Shown: positions 44,788 through 53,134 of the stretch, piece after piece
Numbering within the stretch: the first letter of the stretch is position 1
Layout: each line of letters opens with the position of its first letter
Assembly (NCBI GenBank): GCA_947476745.1
Contig: CANJRG010000014.1
Coordinates: forward strand, 1 to 64,000
Reading direction: 5' to 3'
DNA length: 64,000 bases
Source of the DNA: Acidimicrobiia bacterium
GTDB lineage: Bacteria > Actinomycetota > Acidimicrobiia > Acidimicrobiales > CAIXPF01
The notes under the pieces: generated by a model
The model's database searches: none
Told to the model about the DNA's origin: nothing
The model's input: the letters and a program-made list of their open reading frames with translations, nothing else
Made by a program: the position numbers and the translations under genes

Positions 44788-45957
44788 TCAGCGCCTGATT
44801 GACGCGACCGGGCGGGTCACATGGGCCGGCGGGAAGCCCCAGCCGGGGAACCACACGTGCTGCGCAATCGGGACCGTGCCCCCGGCCACCACGATCAGCA
44901 GCCGGTCGGGGTCGACCAGCACCGGCACGTCACCCGGTGGCGGACCGCCCTTGACGGCCGAGGCCACCCAGAACCGTCGCCACACCGAGTCAGGGATGAC
45001 CGCTCGCTCGGCCAGCATCGCTGCCACGTCGAGGCGCGACAGGCCCTGCCCGGCCAGTTCCGCCGCGGTGTGCGGGGCCAGCAGCAACGCCGCCGAACCG
45101 CCGTGCAGCGCGGTGAACGCCGAGGTTGCCGAGGCCATCACCGACACGACCTCGTCGAGCCCGCCGGTCACGTTCACCGCAGACTCGGCCCGCCCGGCGA
45201 TCATCACCGCGTCGTGCGGGCCGAAGCCGAGACCGACCCGCAGTGGCTCCCACGGGCAGCGCTCATCGTCCTCGGCGACGCAGAGCGTGTAACGCCCGGG
45301 CTGACCGGCCCCGGCGAAGGACAGGGCACCGGGCCAACCGCCGCCGAGGTTCTGCAGCACCAGGCGCAGAGCCCGGCCGATGGTGGCGTTGCCCCGCCAT
45401 CCCGGCCCGAGCACCCCGAACCCGCTGTTCAGCTCGGCGGCTTCCCGGCGGGTCGCCGGCGCGCTGATCACCACCAGGGGCGTGACGTTCTCGTCCGTCG
45501 TCTGCACTCCGGCCAGGTTGAACGCCGGGTCGCACACCGCCTCGACCGCGGCCAGCACGAAGGGGAACTGCTCGGTGCCGCATCCGGCCATCACCGCGTT
45601 CGCCGCCACCCGCTCGACCGTGGCGACCCCGCCGAGCGGCGCGAGCACGCCCACCTGCTCGGCCGGTCGCCGTCCCGAGGCATCCACCAACGCCGCCACT
45701 CGGCCAACGGTGGGGGCAACCACCGGCAGGCCGTCGGTCCAGCCCCGCCGACGGAACGCCCGCTCGAGGTCGGCCTCGGCGGCAGGCCCCCGGAACAGTT
45801 CCACCCGCTGGCGGGGGAAACGCCCGGCTTCGGGAGCTCGTGCGGTGAGACCGGCCTCGGCGCTGCGGGCGGCGAGGGTGTCGTCGAGCCAGCTGCCGTC
45901 GCGGCGCTGAGCCACCGGCACCAGCACCCACTGCGAGCCTGCGCCGTCGCCGCTCAC
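44788..45957 (-). CDS. UGSC-associated domain protein (free copy, locus 1)
   Basis: 389 residues from GTG 45957, which overlaps the stop of the selenoprotein gene (GTGA). After about 60 N-terminal residues it holds the same domain as the second half of that protein: G-W-T-D-G-L-P-V-V-A-P-T near 72, A-A-N-A-V-M-A-G-C with Cys126, C-D-P-A-F-N-L-A-G-V-Q-T-T, N-A-T-I-G-R-A-L-R-L and C-P-W-E-P-L. I do not recognise a named function. Two related copies occur at 54925 and 55981. The overlap with the selenoprotein gene says both products act together, perhaps as subunits of one enzyme. Confidence 0.8.
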   Translation of the reverse strand: MSGDGAGSQWVLVPVAQRRDGSWLDDTLAARSAEAGLTARAPEAGRFPRQRVELFRGPAAEADLERAFRRRGWTDGLPVVAPTVGRVAALVDASGRRPAEQVGVLAPLGGVATVERVAANAVMAGCGTEQFPFVLAAVEAVCDPAFNLAGVQTTDENVTPLVVISAPATRREAAELNSGFGVLGPGWRGNATIGRALRLVLQNLGGGWPGALSFAGAGQPGRYTLCVAEDDERCPWEPLRVGLGFGPHDAVMIAGRAESAVNVTGGLDEVVSVMASATSAFTALHGGSAALLLAPHTAAELAGQGLSRLDVAAMLAERAVIPDSVWRRFWVASAVKGGPPPGDVPVLVDPDRLLIVVAGGTVPIAQHVWFPGWGFPPAHVTRPVASIRR

Positions 45958-47684
45958 CGGTCGCGGGCGTCGGCGAGGCGGGCCTCCCAGTCGGCGGGTA
46001 GCCGCACGGCCTTGGCGGTGGGGAACCCCAACATGCCGTTGTGGGCGAAGACATACGCATTGGTACGCAACGGATCGCCGGTCACCGCGATCTGGATGTG
46101 GTCGGGGTCGGCCACGATCGGCACCAGGCGATCCGGGTCGGTCGACTGCTTGAAGACCCGGTCGGCCTTGCGCAGGTTGACCAGGTCCTCGAGGGTCCGC
46201 CGGCCGGGCACCAGGTTGGTCCACTCCCCCAGGTACCGCTCGAACTTGGAGGCCGGCAGGCGGGCCCGTTCCCACAACGCAACCTTGAGATCACGCCGGG
46301 ACCACCCGCCGGCGGCGATGGCCCGAGCCAGGACCGGGGTCAGCAGCAACAGCGGCCGGTAGGTGTCCGAAGCCACGCCGACGGTGAACACGTACTCCCA
46401 GCCGCCAATCTTGGTGAGCGCGTCGGCGAGGTAGTCGACCATCTGCTCGGGGGTCTGGCCGAACACCGAGGTGACCACCCCGCCGCCGGTGTAACGCGAG
46501 ATGGTGACGGCGTTGTCGCCTGAGGCGAAGCCGAAATCGCTCGACTGGGGCTGCCAGCCGATCTCGGCGAGGACGGCCTCGTTCTCGGCCATCGCCACCC
46601 GCCAGGTGTTGCCGTACGTGCCCTTGTCGGTCTCCCACGGCAGGAACCCGGCCACGTTGCGCAGGTACAGCCGGAAGAACCGCCCGACGCTGGTGTTGGC
46701 CTGGAACCCGTCACGCAACGCACCCTGCTCGTTGTTGAACCCGAGTTGTCGGGCGATAGGACCGTTGACCGTTATCAGCGTCTCCGCCCCCGGCGTGTTG
46801 CCCGAGTGCTCGACGCCGTACGCCGGATCGGCCAGCGCCTCGACCACCGCGAGCAGGACCGGGAAGTACTCGGGCCGACAGCCCGCCATCACCGCATTGA
46901 CCGCGGTCGACCACACGGTCGCGGCCCGGCGGTCGGGCAGCAACGAGCCGAAGCTGTGCTGCGGGTCGAGGTCGGTGTAGCCCAGGAACGTCTCGACGGC
47001 CTCCATCGTCGGGGGCACGATCGGCAGCCCGTCGGACCACCGGTTCTCGTAGTAGAGCCGGTTGACCTCCTCGAAGGAGCCGCGGAACACCACCGCAGTC
47101 GGCCCTGGTTCGGGTGCCACCGTGGCCTCGTCGGGCGTTGCGGTGAGGTTCTCGATCACCCGGGCCAGGGTGACCTCGACGATGTTGCGTTCCAGCTCGT
47201 CATACCGCTGGGTATCGACATGACCCGGCACCACGGCGACCGGCAGGTTCGGCATGCCCAGCCCGCTCGAGGTGGAGGCAGCCTGGCCCAGGAAGCCCTC
47301 GCAGACCAGCGACGAGGTCGGCACCCCGGCCAGTTCGGCAGCAGCGGATGCCCGCAACACGGCGGGCGTGCAGCTGCCTCAACACCCCATCCCGGAGATG
47401 GCGGCGTCCACCCCCAGCTCGCGGAAACGAGCCGGGAAGCTGTCGAGCACGTCGTGCTCACCGGCACCGTGGGTGGTGCCGAACGCCTCGTAGGAGACGA
47501 ACTGCACGCCGGGAACCAGACGGGTCAGCTCGCGCTGCAGGATGGGGAAGATCTCATCGCCACGGAACAGGTAGTCCCAGATGAAGGCGATGCGCATGCC
47601 CTCCAGGCTCGCCGGACGCGGTGCCAACGACACCAGCTCGGCGGTACGCGGGCTGCGGGGCCATACGACGTCGTAGTCGGACAT
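45954..47684 (-). CDS. UGSC-type selenoprotein fused to the UGSC-associated domain (Sec102)
   Basis: 576 residues if TGA at 47381-47379 is read as selenocysteine. Before it the frame encodes M-R-I-A-F-I-W-D-Y-L-F-R-G-D and A-A-I-S-G-M-G-C; after it G-S-C-T-P-A-V-L-R-A-S-A-A-A-E-L-A-G-V-P continues without another stop to 45954. The motif is C101-U102-G-S-C105. A long stem-loop starts at the next base (see 47337-47378). Residues about 30-190 are the UGSC domain (M-P-N-L-P-V-A-V-V-P-G-H later). Residues about 200-576 are the associated domain, with R-W-S-D-G-L-P-I-V-P-P-T and N-A-V-M-A-G-C (Cys269). Stop-based gene finding would call two genes. Reaction unknown; a selenol/thiol redox role is inferred. 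Confidence 0.85.
47337..47378 (-). promoter_or_regulatory. Candidate bacterial SECIS element, locus 1
   Basis: In the mRNA, GGCAGC (first six bases after UGA) pairs with GCTGCC (bases 37-42), and inside it GCCCGC (12-17) pairs with GCGGGC (24-29). The apical loop CGUGUU begins 18 nt after the UGA and has G at its second position. A Sec-specific elongation factor would bind such a loop. Sequence continues to code for protein. Confidence 0.75.
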
Positions 47685-47833
47685 GGCCGATGACTACCAC
47701 ACCGACGCCACGTACGTCGCCGCATCGGGCCGCTGCGTGCACCCAGGCCGGACCGCACCGGCACTAGCGTGCAGGCCGCGCCTGGAACGGACCGATCCCG
47801 ATCCGTCGGCCCGGCCCGACCTCGGAGAGACCA

Positions 47834-48022
47834 ATGTCCACGCTCATCATCGCCCTCATCGCCTTCGCCGTCGCCGTCATCAGCGGCGTGCTGTGTGCCC
47901 GCATCGCCGGGATGAAGGGCCGCCACCCGACCTTCTACGGCGTGCTCGGCTTCTTCCTGCCGCTGATCACGCTGCTGGCCCTGGTGATCCTGCCATCCAA
48001 GCGCCGCGTGGTCCCGGCCTGA
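47834..48022 (+). CDS. Small two-helix membrane protein
   Basis: 62 residues with GGAGAG before the ATG. Helix 1 spans residues 3-25 and helix 2 about 35-53 (F-Y-G-V-L-G-F-F-L-P-L-I-T-L-L-A-L-V-I-L), with a short basic loop (G-M-K-G-R-H-P) between and a basic tail. It is not homologous to anything I recognise. It is divergent from the selenoprotein gene with 149 bp between and may share its promoter region. Confidence 0.65.
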   Translation: MSTLIIALIAFAVAVISGVLCARIAGMKGRHPTFYGVLGFFLPLITLLALVILPSKRRVVPA

Positions 48023-48041
48023 TCGTTCAGTGGATGATCGT

Positions 48042-50543
48042 TCAGCGGATGATCCGGCGCTCGCGCAGCGCGGCGATCTCGGCCGGGTCGAGCCCTGCCT
48101 CGGCGAGCAACTCGTCGCCGTGGGCACCGAGCCGAGGCGCGCCGCGACGGATCGACGCCGGGGTGAGAGCGAACTTCCACGGCGGCGACACCGCACGCAC
48201 CGGGCCGTACCCGTCGTGTTCGACCGTGGTCAACGCGCCGATCGCCGCCACCTGCGGGTGTGCGGTGATCCGCTGGTAGTCGGTGAAGGGCACCGCGTCC
48301 CCACCCACCTCGTGGAACCGGCGGATGAGCTCGTCGGTGTCCCAACCCGCGAAGGCGGACTCCCACACCTCCTTGGCCTCGACCGCGTAGCGACCGAGCG
48401 GGGCGGCCTGGCGGCCGAAGCCCTCGAAACGGGGGTCGTCGAGGTGTTCGATCAGTCCGAGGCCGATCATCAGCCGGTCGAAGTCCTCGCTGTTTCCCCG
48501 TCGCAGGCCGAACAACAGCTGCCCGTCCGCCGTGCGGTAGCCACCCTCCGGCGGGTTGGTGTAGTGGTCGAGATGGAAGCCGAACCAGTCGTCGGGGTTC
48601 GAGCGCGCCGCCCACATGATCCCCCGTAGGTGCAGCAACGTCCCGAACATCGACACCGCGATGCGTTGGCCCCGTCCGTCGCGACGCCGGGTGAGCAGGC
48701 CGGCCAGCGCCGCCTGGCAGGCGAAGATGCCGGTGTTGAGCCCGGCCACGTCGGTACCGAGCCGTACCGGCGGGTCGCCGATACGGCCGAGCGACGCGGT
48801 GTATTCGGCCATCGCCTGTACCGCCAGCTCGGCGGCGGGCTGATTCGCGAGGGGGCCCTGCTCGCCCCAGCCGGAGACGGCCACGTACACCAGGTCCGGG
48901 TGGTCCGCAGCGAGCGTCGCCGCATCGAGGCCGAGCCGATCCGCCTCGCCCGGCCGGAGGGCCTCGATGACGATGTCGGCCCGATCGACGAGGCGCCGAA
49001 CCAGCGACCGACCGTCGGGATCCTCGAGGTCCACCGCGAGGCTGCGCTTGTTGCGGTTCAGGGCGGCGAAGGAGGCACTGAACAGCCCGTCGGTGCCGAG
49101 GTCGTGGCCGTGGCCCCGTGCCGGGTCGCCGCTGAGGCGCTCGATCTTGATCACCTCGGCCCCGAGGTCGCCGAGCCGTGACGCCGCGAACGGCCCGGCC
49201 ATCCCCTCGCCCAACTCGACGACGACCACCCCGGCCAACGGCGGACCGAACGTCCCAGCCCTGCCCAACGAACCGGTCGTCGCGTCGGACCCGGCGGGCA
49301 TGGCCGTCGCGTCGGACCCGGCGGGCACGGCCGTACCGGTCGGTTCGCTCACGGCCGTACCGGTCGGTTCGCTCATGGCCGTACCAGTCGGTTTGGCCGA
49401 TTCGGTCAGCTCGGCCAGGACCTGTTCGGTGTGGGCGCCGGCAACCCCCCCGGGGACGGGGGTCTGGGCCGGGGTCGTCTCGAACTTCCACGGGACGCCG
49501 TCGAGCACCAGCGTGCCATACCTATCGGTACCGACCTCGACCAGGTGCTGGTTGGCGGTCACCTGGGGATGGTGTCGCAGCTCGTCGAAGTCGAGCAGCC
49601 GGCCGTGAGGGACGTCGAGGCGGGTGCAGCACAGGGCCCACCAGGCGGCCGGGCGCGTGGTCATGACCGTGGCCAGGCGGGCTGCCACCTCGTCGCGCCG
49701 GGCCAGACGGCCGGCGTTGGTGGCCAGCCCCACATCAGCAGCGAGGTCCGCCGCGTCGAGGGCGGCGCAGAGCCGGGGCCACTGCTCGTCGCGTTCGACG
49801 GCGACGGCCAGCCAACGGCCGTCGGCGCAGCGGAAGGCCTGGTGCGGCGCGGTGGTGGCCGATGCCGAACCGAGCGGAACGGGGGCAACCCCGGTGGCGG
49901 CATGGTCGGCCAAGTGGTTCGACTGCAGCGACAGGGCCGCGGTCAACATCTCGAGCTCGATGTGCTGGCCGCGACCCGTACCGGCCCGTACGTACAGCGC
50001 GGCGAGCACCGCTTCCACGATCATCGAGCTGGTGGTGAGATCGAGATGGGCGTAGTGCCGGAACAGCTCACCGTCCCCACCAGGCTGGCCGTTGATCGAG
50101 GACCAGCCGCAGAACGCCTGCAGCAGCGGATCGACGCCGGCCTCGGTGGCCATCGGACCCACCCGACCGTATGCCGACGCCGACACGTAGATGATGTCGG
50201 GACGTCGTTGCGCCACCTCGGCGTAGCCCAGGCCGAGCTTCTCCACCGCACCGGGTCGCATGTTCTGAACGAACACGTCACAGGTCGCGGCCAGCTCGAG
50301 TGCCCGGCCGCGGTCGTCGTCGCGCTTGAGGTCGAGCAGGACGCTGCGCTTGTTGGTGTTTGCCGCCAGGTACAGCACCCCGACGCCGGCGATCTCGGGA
50401 GGGATGTGATGGGCCAGCTCCGGTTTGGGGCCCTCGATGTGCAGCACGTCGGCGCCGAGCTGGCCGAGCAGCTTGGCCGACCACGGGCCGACCGCTGCCA
50501 GGGTCAGGTCGAAGACGCGGATCCCCTCGAGTACCCCGGCCAT
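48042..50543 (-). CDS. Tandem CaiB/BaiF CoA-transferase (two fused domains)
   Basis: 833 residues from ATG 50543. Two complete family III CoA-transferase domains: residues about 1-390 (V-L-E-G-I-R-V-F-D-L-T, then S-A-S-A-Y-G-R-V-G-P and A-G-V-D-P-L-L-Q-A) and about 435-833 (L-A-G-V-V-V-V-E-L-G-E-G, A-V-S-G-W-G-E-Q-G-P). The conserved Asp before L-L-Q-A in domain 1 is Glu in domain 2 (P-A-A-E-L-A-V-Q-A), so the second half may be structural. The linker at about 390-430 has repeats of P-T-G-T-A-(M/V)-S-E. Moves CoA between acids; substrate unknown. Confidence 0.88.
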   Translation of the reverse strand: MAGVLEGIRVFDLTLAAVGPWSAKLLGQLGADVLHIEGPKPELAHHIPPEIAGVGVLYLAANTNKRSVLLDLKRDDDRGRALELAATCDVFVQNMRPGAVEKLGLGYAEVAQRRPDIIYVSASAYGRVGPMATEAGVDPLLQAFCGWSSINGQPGGDGELFRHYAHLDLTTSSMIVEAVLAALYVRAGTGRGQHIELEMLTAALSLQSNHLADHAATGVAPVPLGSASATTAPHQAFRCADGRWLAVAVERDEQWPRLCAALDAADLAADVGLATNAGRLARRDEVAARLATVMTTRPAAWWALCCTRLDVPHGRLLDFDELRHHPQVTANQHLVEVGTDRYGTLVLDGVPWKFETTPAQTPVPGGVAGAHTEQVLAELTESAKPTGTAMSEPTGTAVSEPTGTAVPAGSDATAMPAGSDATTGSLGRAGTFGPPLAGVVVVELGEGMAGPFAASRLGDLGAEVIKIERLSGDPARGHGHDLGTDGLFSASFAALNRNKRSLAVDLEDPDGRSLVRRLVDRADIVIEALRPGEADRLGLDAATLAADHPDLVYVAVSGWGEQGPLANQPAAELAVQAMAEYTASLGRIGDPPVRLGTDVAGLNTGIFACQAALAGLLTRRRDGRGQRIAVSMFGTLLHLRGIMWAARSNPDDWFGFHLDHYTNPPEGGYRTADGQLLFGLRRGNSEDFDRLMIGLGLIEHLDDPRFEGFGRQAAPLGRYAVEAKEVWESAFAGWDTDELIRRFHEVGGDAVPFTDYQRITAHPQVAAIGALTTVEHDGYGPVRAVSPPWKFALTPASIRRGAPRLGAHGDELLAEAGLDPAEIAALRERRIIR
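49276..49397 (-). repeat. In-frame tandem repeats in CoA-transferase linker
   Basis: Two kinds of unit: a 24-bp unit encoding P-T-G-T-A-(V/M)-S-E (about 2.5 copies) and a unit encoding P-A-G-S-D-A-T-(A/T). They join the two CaiB domains. Confidence 0.85.
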
Positions 50544-50647
50544 GGCGTTCCCCCTGATCGTCCCGGACAGACGGTCGCGCAGCGTAGGCGACCGGACCAC
50601 GACCCGGCCGGGCGGTTCGCGGCCGGGCGGTGGGGTACCGTCGGAGC

Positions 50648-51814
50648 ATGGACGCGACCACGCCCTCGAGCGAACCGCAGGCCAGACCGGCCGAGCGGGC
50701 AGCAGCCTTCACCACGCTGATCGCCGAGCACGTCGGCGAGACCCAGCAGAGCCGTCGTCCATCGCGTCCGGTGATGCGGGCCCTGGCCGACGCAGGCCTG
50801 CTGCGCATCCTGGCCCCCCGGTCCTACGGCGGCGAGGAGGCCGACGGACTGGCCTTCATGGAGCTCGTCGAGCGGGTGGCCCGGGTCGACGGCTCGGCCG
50901 CGTGGACAGCCATGACCCTCAACGAGGAGATCGAGATCTCCGCCGCCTACCTACCCGCGGTCACCATGACCAAGGTGTGCCGTTCCGCACCCGCCGTCAT
51001 CGTGGCCGGATCGGGCGCCACATTGGGCCGGGCCCGCCGGGTCGAGGGCGGCTGGCGGCTGAGCGGGCGGTGGCCCTTCGTCACCGGCGGGCCCGTCGCC
51101 GACCAGATCGTGGTCGGCGCGACCGTCGAGGGTCCCCGGCCCCGATCGCTGGCCTTCGCCCTGTTGCCCGCCGAGCAGGTCACCATCCTCGACACCTGGG
51201 ACACCGTCGGCCTGCGCGGCACCGGATCGCACGACGTCACCCTCGAGGACGCCTTCGTCCCCGACGAACGCATGGGCCTCGCGGCCAACGGGCTCGACAC
51301 GGTGCCCGACACGGCCCTGTTCCGCCTGCCGCCGTCGCTGCGCTTCCCCTTCCCGAAGGTTGGCGTGGCCACCGGCGTCGCCCGCCACGCCCTCGCCGAG
51401 TTCTCCGACCTGGCCCAGGGCAAGAAGCCGCGCATCGGCCGGTCGCTGTTGCGCGACCGACCCGACGCCCAGCTCGCGGTGGCCCGGGCCGAAGCCCTCA
51501 TCGGGTCGGGTTGGGCCTTCGCCGCCGAGATGGTGCAAACGGTCTGGGCGCTGGCCGAACAGGGCGAGCCGATCCCGGCCGACGTGCACGCCCGGACCCG
51601 CCTCGCCTGCACCCATGCCGTGGCCAGCTGCGTCACCGCCGTCGAGACCCTCTGCACCGCGGCCGGCACCACCGCCAACCTGCTCAGCTCCCCGTTGCAC
51701 CGGCTGCTGGCCGATGTCCGTGCCGTACCGCAACACGTCATGGTCGGCTCCTACAACGACCTCAACGCCGGACGGGTCCTGCTCGGCCTCGAGGCCGACG
51801 ACCCCCTGTTCTGA
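50648..51814 (+). CDS. Acyl-CoA dehydrogenase-fold flavoprotein, likely two-component monooxygenase oxygenase
   Basis: 388 residues from ATG 50648. The pattern A-L-A-D-A-G-L-L-R-I-L-A-P-R-S-Y-G-G, D-G-S-A-A-W-T-A-M, G-R-W-P-F-V-T-G-G and G-L-R-G-T-G-S-H-D-V matches the group D flavin monooxygenases (HsaA/DszC type) more closely than true acyl-CoA dehydrogenases. These use reduced flavin from a partner reductase to hydroxylate substrates. A reductase gene is not adjacent. It is divergent from the double CoA-transferase gene. Confidence 0.8.
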   Translation: MDATTPSSEPQARPAERAAAFTTLIAEHVGETQQSRRPSRPVMRALADAGLLRILAPRSYGGEEADGLAFMELVERVARVDGSAAWTAMTLNEEIEISAAYLPAVTMTKVCRSAPAVIVAGSGATLGRARRVEGGWRLSGRWPFVTGGPVADQIVVGATVEGPRPRSLAFALLPAEQVTILDTWDTVGLRGTGSHDVTLEDAFVPDERMGLAANGLDTVPDTALFRLPPSLRFPFPKVGVATGVARHALAEFSDLAQGKKPRIGRSLLRDRPDAQLAVARAEALIGSGWAFAAEMVQTVWALAEQGEPIPADVHARTRLACTHAVASCVTAVETLCTAAGTTANLLSSPLHRLLADVRAVPQHVMVGSYNDLNAGRVLLGLEADDPLF

Positions 51815-51903
51815 CCTTGCGAGCCGGGGCCGATCCCGGCGGGCAGGGCCGGGTCCGGCGGGCAGGGAGACCGGACGGTCAGCCAGTCAGCCCGGCCCGG
51901 CGG

Positions 51904-52089
51904 TCAGACGGTTTCGGGCAGGGTGAGCACGGGCTTCTCCAGCACGAACATCACCGCCCAGTAGCACGCGAAGCCGATGAACACCCCGTTGGGTGGAACC
52001 GTGGTGCGTGGCACCTCGCTCTGGAACAGGAGGTAGCCGACGTCGAGGACCCTCTGGCTGACGATCAGGGCCACCCTGAAGGTGAGCAA
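51904..52089 (-). pseudogene. Fragment resembling the C-terminus of a membrane protein
   Basis: Sixty-one codons: L-T-F-R-V-A-L-I-V-S-Q-R-V-L-D-V-G-Y-L-L-F-Q-S and G-V-F-I-G-F-A-C-Y-W-A-V-M-F-V, then a short tail. The frame closes upstream at a TGA around 52124 and there is no good start. It may be the remnant of a longer gene. The rest of 51815-52220 shows nothing else. Confidence 0.35.
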
Positions 52090-52220
52090 CGCCTTGCGCC
52101 GGCAGGCGGGATCGTGTCACCGGCGGGAAGCTCCCAAGCAACCCGGCCGGGCGAGCGACCCGACCCGGCAAGGCGGGCACCCGGGCGATCCAGGCGCTCA
52201 GACGTCGGCCCGACTTGCGC

Positions 52221-52607
52221 TCAGACCTCGGCCCGAATGCCCGAGAAGGCCGCGACCTTCCAACCGTCGCCGCGATCCTGCAGGACGTAGACCGAGTTGA
52301 TCGACTCGATGGGGCTGCCGTCGCCGCGGTAGCGGACACCCTCGATGAGCACATGGGCCCGGGTCGGCTCGAGGTGGACGATGCGCTTGGTGACCTCACC
52401 ACGGGCGAACCCGCTGGCCTCGCGCATCTTCACCGGATCGAACGGGTACCGGTCGCGGACGTGGACGTTGTCCTCGGCGATGTACACCACCGGCAGGTGT
52501 ACGAGCTGTTCGAGGTCGTCACGGGTGCCGGTCTCGAACGCCGCGCTGTAGCGGGTGAGGAACTCCTCGATGCTCGCGGTCAGCCGGGCGCGGGTGGCCT
52601 CGTCCAT
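52221..52607 (-). CDS. SnoaL/NTF2-like protein
   Basis: 128 residues from ATG 52607; GGAGG lies 8-12 bp upstream, which favours it over the GTG at 52616. I-E-E-F-L-T-R-Y-S-A-A-F-E-T-G is the first helix of the NTF2 fold; strands with I-E-S-I-N-S-V-Y-V-L-Q-D-R-G-D-G-W-K-V-A complete it. It is related in fold, not closely in sequence, to the protein at 18027. No catalytic residues assigned. Confidence 0.7.
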   Translation of the reverse strand: MDEATRARLTASIEEFLTRYSAAFETGTRDDLEQLVHLPVVYIAEDNVHVRDRYPFDPVKMREASGFARGEVTKRIVHLEPTRAHVLIEGVRYRGDGSPIESINSVYVLQDRGDGWKVAAFSGIRAEV

Positions 52608-53134
52608 GGTCGGCACCTCCAGATCTGGTCCGACCCCGCACTCTAGACGCGCCGGCCCCGGGCGATCAGGCGGGGCGGGCGGCGGTGGCCCGCCACAGGA
52701 TGGCGTGTCGGCCTCGAGGTCAGCGGTCCAGATGAGCGAAGCACCGCGGTCCCAGCGAATGGTGTCCTACCCGTCCTTGGTGCCGACCTGGGCAGGGGTA
52801 CACACGGTGGCCGTGCTCCACGCCCGGTCGTCGAACCCGTGCTGCTGCCGGCGCGGCGGCGGGGCGACGGCTTCCCACCGCCAGGCGGTGAGGGTTCGCG
52901 GCCTTCTCGCAACCCTTGTCGAGCGGTGCCCGCTGGACGACCGGCCCACACCAGCTCGTCCCGGCCGCGGCCACCAACCGGACGGACGCCTGCTCGTGGA
53001 TCTGGGCGATGATGCCGCCGGCATTGCCGAGGATCGGCCACCGCAGGGATGCAGGTCGGCGTCACGGACCAACGGCGGCGTGGCATGCTCCACCCGCGAC
53101 ACTTCGCCGCTCGTGTCTTCCGGGGGAACGCACC
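52608..53134. other. 527-bp gap, no supported gene
   Basis: Open frames exist on both strands but their translations are Arg/Pro/Gly-rich shadows without recognisable motifs. No tRNA, repeat or clear hairpin was seen. It may hold the promoter for the CoA-transferase/selenoprotein operon that starts at 53135. Confidence 0.5.

Noticed and set aside
47379-47381. TGA as an ordinary stop dividing two minus-strand genes
   Set aside because: Coding sequence continues in phase, the U/G-S-C motif spans it, and the same arrangement occurs independently at 54663.
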